Origin: Trissonchulus latispiculum | Taxonomy: Eukaryota; Nematoda; Enoplea; Enoplida; Ironidae | Reading direction: 5' to 3' | Assembly (NCBI GenBank): GCA_030248195.1 | Contig: JASAND010026017.1 | Span: forward strand, 1-64,000 | DNA: 64,000 nucleotides | Part shown: one piece after another, positions 53,201 to 62,100 of the stretch | How positions within the stretch are numbered: position 1 is the stretch's first letter | How the letters are laid out: each line of letters starts with the position of its first letter | Translations under genes and position numbers: made by a program | Notes under the pieces: generated by a model | What the model was told of the DNA's origin: nothing | Database searches by the model: none | Seen by the model: only the letters and a program-made list of their open reading frames with translations

Positions 53201-55519
53201 TGCAATGCGCCAGCCACCTTCCAGAGGATCATGGAAAAGGTTTTGACCGGATTGCCTGTCTACATTGATGATGTCCTGATTCCATCACAATCCTTCAGTG
53301 AGCATCTGAAAATGCTCAAGGTCGTCTTCCAGAAGTTGCGTGATAATGGACTACGGATCAAACTGAAGAAATGTGTCTTCATCCGCAAGAAAGTCCCTTT
53401 CTTAGGGCATCTGATCAGTCAGGAGGGCTACGAGGTAGATCCTGACAAGGTAGCTGCAGTGGCCAAGCTACCTAATCCTGTTGATTGCCGTGGCGTCAAG
53501 GCGTTCCTCGGAATGTCTGGATACTATCGGAGGTTTGTGCCCAACTATGCCAAGGTGGCAGCACCGCTCATTGAACTGCTCAAAAAGGATGCCGTCTTCG
53601 AGTGGACCGAAGCTAGACAACGGGCGTTCGACGCATTGAAGAAAGTTCTGACCGAAGCTCCGGTGTTGGCTTATCCGGATTTCGACAAGATTTTCATTTT
53701 GTCGGTGGATGCGAGCCATCATGGCTTGGGAGCGGTCCTCGAACAGCCCGTGTCGATTCCTCGCAGTCCGAAGAAACCGGGCGAGGCATGGACGGTAAAG
53801 ACACGTCCAGTGGCGTATGCCAGTCGTACACTCACGGTGTACGAGAGGAATTATTCGGCCACAGATCTCGAAGGAGCAGGAGTGGTTTGGGCATGTCAGA
53901 AGTTTCGCCACTATCTGACGACAAGAGCTTTCATCATCAGAACGGATCATATGGCAGTTAAGGACCTCCTTAACAACAGATCAGTGCTGGGAGCTGGAAG
54001 ACAGGCAAGATTTGCCTTGCGCCTGCAGGAGTTCGATTTCATAGTGGATTATCGACCAGGCCGTGACAATGTCGTTCCGGACGCTTTGTCACGTCTTCCA
54101 GGCTATGACCGTCCAACGGAAATGGAAATGGATGGGACGGAAGTCATGTACCCGCCAGAAATCTGTGCCATTGGTGATGATGTGCTCACCTCCGCCGAGT
54201 GGAAACGCGCGCTGCGCAAGGATCCGGAATTCAAGCCCATGGTGGACTTGATTGAACGGAAATTCCTGCCGGATGATGACCAGGAAGCTGCTCTGCTGCA
54301 GAAACTCCGGCCGTACTTCTTCATACAGGACGGGCTCCTGTTTGTTTGGCACGTGGACGAGAGAGGTCGAAGAAGAGGTGACGCATTCAAGTCGATCGCC
54401 GTGCCTTACGATTACCGCGAGGTGATCATGGAAGAAGTACACACGAGCTTCATGGTTGGTGGTCATCGCAGCCATAAAGCTTGCTACGCGAGCCTCGTGT
54501 CACGGTATTATTGGCCGACCATGGCACAGGACCTCGCTGATTACATCAGAACTTGCAAGGTCTGTGCAAAGTTCAATAAAGGCCCGGCCAGGCCTCAAGC
54601 TGGATTGCAAAATGAAGTCCGTGCCAACAGACCTCTGGATTTGGTCAGTCTGGATGTGATGCATTGCACGAAGAACCGGACCCTTCGAGGCAATACCTGT
54701 ATTTTGGTCGTCATCGACCATTTTACACGGTATGCGGAGGCTTTTGCCATGCCCGACGAGAAGGCAGAAACGACGGCCTACTACTATTTCAACGGATTCG
54801 TCGCTCGTTGGGGAGTTCCAGTGCATTTGCTGTCGGACCGTGGACCAAATTTCATGTCAAAGCTGTTCACGAAACTGACCGAGCTTAGTGGATCTAAACT
54901 TCAGCGGACAACGGCTTACCATCCGCAAGCAAATGGAGTGGTGGAAAGAATGAACAAGACTCTCCGGACCATCTTCATGAAGTATGCGGATATCTACCAA
55001 ACGGATTGGGATGACTATGTGAACTGGGCGCTTTGCGCATATAGGAATTCAGTTCATAGTTCAGTGGGTGACACGCCTCATTTCCTGATGACTGGACACG
55101 ACATCCGGTTGCCTTTGGATCATTTCTTCGATGGTAGAAATGATGAGGTGGTGGAGAATTATGATTCGTACTCACAATCCCATCTGTTCCGGTTGGAGCG
55201 AGCTTGGAAGGCCGCTCGTGAGTCGTTGGAAGCGTCATCGCTGAAGAATAGGAAGAATTTCGACAAGAAGGTCAAGGAGGTCCACTATAAGCGCGGGATG
55301 CTGGTGATGCGCAAAGTTACAGGAGTAACTCCTTCCGGTATGTGTGCCAAGATGAGACCAAAATGGGAAGGACCTTACCGGATAGTGGAGAAGATGTCGG
55401 AAGTCAACTTCCGAATCCAGAAAGTTGGAACACAGGACAAGCCGGATGTGGTTCACATCGAGAAGATCAAGCCATATCATGAACGGCCAGTCAAAGTTCC
55501 AACCCAGCCGTTACATTAA
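50213..55519 (+). CDS. pol: Pol polyprotein: protease, RT, RNase H, integrase
   Basis: 1768 residues from an ATG that overlaps the gag stop by four bases, in the -1 frame relative to gag. The first 430 residues are a Lys/Pro/Ser-rich extension of unknown role, with a PKKPKKPKKP tract. The aspartic protease has VDTGASVSLIS (D456). The RT has LVIDYRRLNKITKKDNYPLP, STIDLAAGYWQ, MPFGLCNAPATFQ and YIDD at 1017-1020. RNase H has LSVDASHHGLGAVL (D1166), the YSATDLEG motif and RTDH. Integrase has an HHCC zinc finger (H1410, H1418, C1448, C1451) and a DDE core D1481, D1542, E1578 with the usual 35-residue spacing. A GPY/F-type WEGPYRI lies near the C-terminus. All catalytic residues are present. No chromodomain is evident. 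Confidence 0.95.
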   Translation: MMGERTPAKKPQAGHVSMIRRPPDHRGHDFPNRGSWGSQVDHWVRPVSQFRHSGHVNMLRYQHIGTLSDEELHTPRWKCIEGYPEAKCFHMACVLHNGRKQDRHSVGVFPRRLHLPQRQDQVPLRPQEHPDSGQSQEPRGPKKPKKPKKPNKNGKKKKGKAQSQDGSVCQESDSEQSPMNSVATQAVTVKDGLSLQEAASKDCNPEPSSPDARASNSSSTRVSSTSPGDGPRDQPTSSSTSATAKKTENANLDAPAIPKLKLQRSAGDTWHTPRKAANRTSTKGQDDIPTFNRFDPLDLSKVDADMLEAYWTRLTKAQDAWSQEEDKLGKMEGAVQRQSPKTKAAAKTVVDNMEDFEEVLSAFVKKFRQEDTANVVEMVSKATEPDDDMARPSTSGHPEDEDDHDGSTKKDIREAVRQVMNGEAVYFANSVASISLRHSPYVLFRINEVTALGLVDTGASVSLISKEFYDRVKHHALTPMTAAEMPSISAAGEGNKLTILGQCKLTIRFCQTQGQMAESTTYRFYVVPELQQEMLIGYDFLYDMGYSIHPGGGFMSSYYGRVLFLNSAELQGISVVYNIPMAAAVNLCIRERVRVLPGREKDVPVKATMAGGLAVPKSQFMLFEANPEAIETYGVFPQAGVLTVTPKVTYIRVYNGGDQIVDLPKGMVMGEACPAVQVREAERPTSYVMEAGVDLQTIHYNLNRWFGHPATYSLWAEQVGESVSKLHRMFPGFYPLDLPLQPSMEQADAVVVQRPKSPVTYAVQEPKHRTEIHKSTDPDADKDREMPSETTTGGHFYSAEDREPRPEPTEQEKLEDIEANVDFDKMDCSDDIKAEFKKMLLEYYDVVARPGNPGRTKIDQHLIDTGKDGPLKSRAYRMNPKQKAEVEKHINSMLKEGVCEPSTSPWSFPCILVGKKDGSTRLVIDYRRLNKITKKDNYPLPKIDEIMDQLKGSAIFSTIDLAAGYWQVEVYPEHREKTAFVSHMGLFHMNVMPFGLCNAPATFQRIMEKVLTGLPVYIDDVLIPSQSFSEHLKMLKVVFQKLRDNGLRIKLKKCVFIRKKVPFLGHLISQEGYEVDPDKVAAVAKLPNPVDCRGVKAFLGMSGYYRRFVPNYAKVAAPLIELLKKDAVFEWTEARQRAFDALKKVLTEAPVLAYPDFDKIFILSVDASHHGLGAVLEQPVSIPRSPKKPGEAWTVKTRPVAYASRTLTVYERNYSATDLEGAGVVWACQKFRHYLTTRAFIIRTDHMAVKDLLNNRSVLGAGRQARFALRLQEFDFIVDYRPGRDNVVPDALSRLPGYDRPTEMEMDGTEVMYPPEICAIGDDVLTSAEWKRALRKDPEFKPMVDLIERKFLPDDDQEAALLQKLRPYFFIQDGLLFVWHVDERGRRRGDAFKSIAVPYDYREVIMEEVHTSFMVGGHRSHKACYASLVSRYYWPTMAQDLADYIRTCKVCAKFNKGPARPQAGLQNEVRANRPLDLVSLDVMHCTKNRTLRGNTCILVVIDHFTRYAEAFAMPDEKAETTAYYYFNGFVARWGVPVHLLSDRGPNFMSKLFTKLTELSGSKLQRTTAYHPQANGVVERMNKTLRTIFMKYADIYQTDWDDYVNWALCAYRNSVHSSVGDTPHFLMTGHDIRLPLDHFFDGRNDEVVENYDSYSQSHLFRLERAWKAARESLEASSLKNRKNFDKKVKEVHYKRGMLVMRKVTGVTPSGMCAKMRPKWEGPYRIVEKMSEVNFRIQKVGTQDKPDVVHIEKIKPYHERPVKVPTQPLH

Positions 55520-56153
55520 GCCTTGGTATGGTCCAAGAAGGGTAGGTCATCCTACCATCAGGTTGGTCAGGATGGAAATCAACATGCTGTGGTTAAAACC
55601 ATCATGGGAGATTTGAACTGTATACTGGTGATGTTTTGTAGGGAATGTATGTTGGTTATATACGTATGTTTGTTGTGAGATTAGCTACCTTATAACATTC
55701 ATAAAGGTTATCGTATGTATGTGCACTGGCCTTATGGGGCCCCACTTTGTAGGCCGGTCACGCCAACGTACCAATAACATCACTGGGGGGATAAAATTTT
55801 TATGTTTTGGCACTTTTTGGGTCAAGTTTTTCTTTTTGTGGGGGTTAATTTTTCATTGTTGGGAGGGTTTTGATTCATTACCTTTTCAACAATTTCTCTT
55901 AGATTTCTTTTAATTTAATTTCCAATTAATCCCCGAATTTAAACTTTTCCTAAGAATCTAATTACTTTAATTTTTATCTCAATACAAAATTTTCCCTATT
56001 CCTTGGGTGGGTGGTCCCTTACCGCAAAATTTGGGTTATTTGTTGCATGTTGAACCTACACCTTTTTGCTTCTTGTTTCAGCTGGTAGTATTCTAGTAGT
56101 CGCCATCTGGATCAAATTATTCTGTATTTTTGTGCATATCTGGAGAAGTCACC
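55520..56153 (+). other. Gap between pol and ORF3 with a strong splice acceptor
   Basis: No ORF. It ends with a pyrimidine-rich tract and TTCTTGTTTCAG (AG at 56080-56081), 72 bp before the ORF3 ATG. This resembles the acceptor used for spliced env-type messages in retroviruses and errantiviruses. Confidence 0.6.
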
Positions 56154-59100
56154 ATGCATTTACAGTTCAGGAAGAAAAAGCAGAAGGACGGACACGATCC
56201 TATGGTTGGTGAGGGTGCAGCCCAAGCCCAGGCGCCGGACACCGAGGATTTGGAGCAGTTTCCCCCTCCAGAGGAGCCCAAATCCGTGGTCGAGGACTTG
56301 GGATCTGACCACCCCATGGGACAGCATCCAGTTGTACCCCCTTGTGTGTCCGAGACATTCCAGGTGCCCGCATCGTCAGCGAGCCCATTATCGGAACTGT
56401 TCGAACAATTGGATCCCGCACCATATCAGGACTCGGACTCGTACAGTGCCGTGGTCGCCTCGGACGAAAATCGGATGGGCACGGGTCGTTCCAGCGTGTC
56501 ATCACGTCTGGGAGGCCAACCGGAAGCCCCGTCCCCAGTGGGTTCATCTAACCCCGGGCAGATGGATCCTCAGTCTTTGCCTGAGGTCTCTGGTGAGCCT
56601 ACAGAGTTCAGCTCTGTTGGCCACGACCCAGCGACTGCAGCGCGGGACTGCCCGGCCACGACGACAGGCCACCGTACAGACCATGGACGCCAGGTCCCTA
56701 TCCCAACTGGCAAGCCCGAACATCAGAATCCTGTCGGTCCGACGTCCCAGGGAACCAAGCGGTCGGCAGTTGCTGCCAGTGGCGACGCTGATGAAGATTC
56801 GGACACTCGGACCTCGGCTCCCAACGGGAAGAAGCCATGTGCTTTAGCCAGAAGGAGCAGTCCACCATCTACTTGTTCCACGACCGCGCCTGGAACAAGT
56901 CAAGACACTACCCCCCTTAATCCAGGGATTGGATCAAATCTGTCCCTCAAGGACATTGAGGCACAGATGGCTTTCCTGCAAAGCCAGAAGAAACTGGTCT
57001 TACAGAAGCTCCATGGCCAGTCAACAGTTTCTCAGGACACTGCTTCTTCAGTTGCCGAGTCATCTCGGTCAACTTCTAATAAATCTAAGACTAAGAAGAG
57101 GAACCGTGGTGGTTCTCGGAAGAACTCTAGTGGTGCCCAGTCAGCTCAATCTGCTACGGAAACTGATGAGCCCTCGCGGAAACCATCAAAGCAAAGCAAA
57201 CGTTCTGCAGCGAAACAGCAAAAGGCGGGGCCGTCATCGGCCGAACCCGTCGTGGTGGACCTGGACACCGACCAACCACCACAGGCTAGCGATTCTACCC
57301 TGCAGAAGGCCTCCATGGGTGAAGTGGCCGATGCTCAATTGAAAGCCGGTCAGCTCGTGGTCCTGGAGGAGGTCAATGAAGACACCGATGGCTCATTGGC
57401 AAAAGTGGCAGGAGCGTGCGACGCATCATCGCCACGGTTAGCGGCAGGAATGGACGACGTTGCTCAGAGCGTCCCTATGGTCCTCGAAGGACATGAGCAT
57501 GTCCTGCCGAACTATCCTCACATTGTCCTGATGACACCACAGGAGAGGGCCACCGCCCTCAGCTATGAAATTCCATCACGAGAGGAGATTGAGGCGGTTC
57601 CTGGTAATCTACAAGAAAGAGCCAAGGAACACCTCTCTGGCATCGCGACCTATGAGCACTATCTGAAGCTGGTGCTACAGAACAGGGAGAATGAGTACGA
57701 CACTCAACATCCAGAAGCCTGCCTTACTGAAGCCATTTGTGACGTTCAGGCGATTTCTAACCCGGAGAAAGATTTTCAGTTCAGCGAAGACCATCTATCT
57801 TTGCCGGACAATTTCCAACCTTTACGGTTAATCAGAACCCTCCAGGGTCTCTTTGATGCGATTCCGGACATCCTGGAAACGTATCAGTCGACTGGCGTCA
57901 TCGCCATGGATATTGAAGGCGGCTCGTACACTCAGTTCGGCAATAAACAGGATGCCGCTATCACCATCATTCAGATCGCTGGACCAGTTCCTTCACGACA
58001 TCCGAAGGTCTTTATGATTATGGTCAGCGAAATCCTGGCATCACTGTCGGACTACTATGCGGTCCTCTATGCTCTGAAGATCATTCTTCATCCACCAGAG
58101 CCGGTCTATATGGTATTTGCTGGTGGTCAGGCCGACTTCCTACGTCTGGCCAAATTCTGTGGTCTCACTGGCATGGAGAACTATGCTGCCGAACTTGGAG
58201 CGATCATCGCCCAGTCTGTACCTTATATACAGGCTAGACGACGACAAGATCCGACGGTTCCTGAGGTCCCTTGGGAAAATATCACCGACACGACCAAGGA
58301 ATCGTACGTCAACACTCATCACTCCCTGAGCAAGGTCTGCGAATACTGCGATGTCCCATCTCCTAAAGGACTGCGACCGTTGGACTTTCATGGGTGTTTG
58401 GTCTGGCCCACCGTAGAGGAAGCAACGTATGCCCTCGCTGACATTTTGGCCATCTATGCCTGCTTGGTCAAGGTCGCTAATGCCTTGCCCTCTGATGAGT
58501 GGATCCAGGTGATCTACCTAAGCAGTGCACGATACACCTTTTCACCCAGCCTATGGCCGAAGATCAACAAGGAAGCCGAACTGGGTGTTGGCCCAATTGC
58601 CCAGGCCAGAATGTTCACCCCTGGGAAGTATGCGGCTTCGCAGATCCTCCATGACCGTCAGATGGAATGCCGACGGAACTTGACTATCAAACGGGGATCA
58701 GTGAAGTACCTGAAAGGGAGCTTCGCTTGGTCATTGTCTGTCCACGAAGAGGAGGGTGGTAATGCTACCCACCCCCTACGAGAGGTTTCCTGGGTGCCCC
58801 TGATGGAGTTGCTGACCAACTTCTACGATCTGAAGTTCATGACCAAACGGCGACGCGATGAGGGTCTGGACTTCAACTGGTATGCGATCGTCGCAAACCG
58901 CCACCATCACGCGGATCCAAATGACACTCCGACAAACCTACCACCTGATAAGGCCCATCGTTTCCTGCGAAAGGACGACCAACCATCAGATGAGGAGTCT
59001 GGGTGGTCACCCACCCCTCCTAACGAGCAGACGCAGGCCGACGAACCGGAATCATTGGCGGAAGCACGAAAGGCTGCCCAGAAACGGGAAAAGGAGACGA

Positions 59101-62100
59101 AGTTACCGCCCTTGCCGAAGAAGCTTCCACCATTGACCCACTATAAGGAAGGCACTGGTGATCCGAGGAAGAAGGAGAAGCCTCCGGTGACCTACTCTGG
59201 CGGTCACCGCTATGTGGAGGATCGTCCAACATATCAGACGGCTGGGTCATCCCAGCCGGCCCAAACTGCGGTCACCACGAGCCCACGCAAAACGCGGTCA
59301 TCTGCTCGTCAGCAGGAAGCTGAGAAACTGGCCAAAGAAACCGAAGAACCGGAGGTCATTCAGGTGTCCGACGAAGAATACGCGGCGGATGAAGAGCAGC
59401 CATCAGAATCGGTCGGGCGTCGTGAACCGACACCTACGGACGAAGACGCCCAACGTCAACAGGGCACTTTTCAACCGACCCTTCTGGAGGCCTGTGCACC
59501 CAGGCTGACGATGGCCAACCCAGCCCTCCAATCCGGTTGGCATCCACCTATGACGAACGAACAGCGGGCTCGTCTAGCCTCGCTGGCATCAGGGATCAGG
59601 GTTCCCCGTACGTCCGGTTCGTCCGTGACATCGTCAGGGGCCCCTCAGGCAGTGGACGAGATCCTGACCCAGCACGGAGACATTCCACACGTATCGTATC
59701 AGGAGGCCAGACGGTTTCTGGTCTCTTGTAGCGAACGCCCTGGTGGTGTAACGGGCCCATCCACCTACCTTCCGGACCTTTATCACTGGAAGTTGGAACA
59801 GCCCGTGATCATCAGCCAGTTGGCCACGTCGACGGACCCGTCATCAGGGGTTCAGTCGTCTGTCAACGTCTCCATTGCGAGGGTTCAGCCCTATATCCAG
59901 ATCCTGGTGCCCGAATCAATTCTGACTCTGAACGCCCTATTTCGAGACTCACCCATTGGCGTTGATCAGCCTAAACGCCATATCTACGTGGTGGGACCCC
60001 CTGCGGACCCCGAAATGCCAGGGTACGATCCTGAGAACTTTTTCCGGATGGTGGCTCAGGGTAACCCGGTGTTCTGGGAGGTTTATCGGGAGGTTCCCAC
60101 GGATGGCTCGGGCCCTCCTTTGCGGTGGTCCGATCTGGTCATCCTGTATCGGAAACGGGACGGTGGTGCTATGGCCCATGGGATCCTGCCCTACATTAAC
60201 ACCTTGAACTCTTTGGGTGTCGGGGACACTAACTTTTCTGTGGTTATGGGCCCGATGTTCCTGGAAAAGGAGCAGAAGTCGGAGCTCATGCAGGTAATGC
60301 AGTTGGCGGAACTGCAGGGACTTAATCCGGTCGTGGTCATGCGGGAGCATGAGGGACTGTGCAAACGGCCTGGTCACTTCGACATCGGACTCACGGCCGT
60401 GACCCAACCGGCTCCGGACCCGTCCGCCTTTGTGGTTCCTGAACCCCGCCCAACTGGAAATGTGATGATGGGTCCGTCCGTCATCCAAACTTTGATGGGA
60501 ACGGCGGTCCCGTCCACACCTGCGGCACCCACGGCTCCCGCGACACGATTCGGCTCGAAACTGCGTCGGGTCGAATCATCCCAGGGCGATACGACCAGCG
60601 TCATCGCTTGGTCAGCACCAAAAACCCCGTTGGTTGGAGCGGAGGCAGCGAGACCTGGTATCTCTGCCTCTCAGTCTGACGTTTTCGGCGGTGTTTCTGG
60701 TTCGGGACGAGGCCGTGGCTTTCGTCCTTTCGGATCCGATTCGGATTCATCAACGGCAACCGCTTTCACGACTCGCTCAACACCTGTGAGTCTCCGTCAA
60801 CGATCCGGCACACCTGGTCGGGTGGCCTATGTCCCTCTGGAGGAACCACCTCTGGATTCCCCAGCCCATGACCAGTGGGAGGCCGTCTATCGCGGTCAAC
60901 GGGACACTCAACCGTCAACATCACGTCAACAGCGGTCGCCTCGTCGGGAGACTTCTCGTCCTCCCGCCTCCATCGAACCTCGTGATCGTGACTATTCGCG
61001 GTCACACCGTCGTGAACCTTCGACTGATCGTCATCGTCAGCGTTCGTCATCCCGTCGTCGGGATTCCCGTCCATCGTCACGAGCGTCTCGTGGCCAGCGG
61101 CCGGAATCTCGCGATGACCGTGGCCAGCGTCCGTCAACGAGCCATCACGAGCGTCAACCAGCCCGTGAACGATCACCATCAGCTCGTCGTCGTGACCAGG
61201 ACCGTCATCGGCAACCATCACGGGATCGTCGTTCGGACGAGCGTCAGCGATCGACCGAGCGTCGGCAGGAGTCTCGCGATCATCGCGCTGACCGTCGACC
61301 TCCAACCTATCCGAAGGCTCAGCATCACGTAGAGTCTCGACAGAATCGCGACAAACGTCTAGCGGCCGACGCTTTAAGCCGACAACGACCACAGAAGTCG
61401 ACTTATAGCGTGCCACGTGTGAAAACTATCAAGAAACCTGATGGTCGGAACTCTGCTATTCGGGAACTTCCACCCGAGTATCCCAATAACTATACGAGGG
61501 ACACTTTTCCGCCATTCCGGGTTTACTTGGTCAATGTCCTTTGTGACATGCTCAATCAGGACATTGCGCGGTCGGTTTCTCGGGGAACTGAGGACCCGAT
61601 CTACGACGAATTCAAGATCGAGCAGCCCACACCGGCTGAAGTCGCTGAGATCAAAATAGACCGTTGGCCCGACGACCCGATTGTTTATTGTCGGGATAAC
61701 AACCTCCAGTGGATCCCACACAATGTCCCTGGAGATCCATCTGAGAAGAAGCTCCATCCTTGGGTGGCCTTGTTTCGCGACGAGGTCCTCAAGTGGATGC
61801 AGGCCAACGCCCACGATTCCCAGCGGTTCCCATCGGACTTTATGGACACCATCTGGCAACGGATGTGTGCTCGCGACAGCCAGCTGACGAATCACATGAC
61901 GGCAGATCCGCAGCCTGAACAGACCGGCGGTCGGACTGTTTGGCACTCGCGATGGGTCATCAAGGACTACCGTGATCGTCACGGGAAGCTGTTCAAGGGC
62001 TTTCCCGTCAACCGCGTTTCGTCGAATGCACGATGGGCCAACTGCTTGGCCATGGCAGCGCTGGTGCCCGAACTCTTTCGGTACCCGCACCTGATTCGGC

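Noticed and set aside
60766..61416. 216-codon Asp/Arg-rich minus-strand frame
   Set aside because: Antisense of the RS-rich tract of ORF3; low complexity explains the openness.
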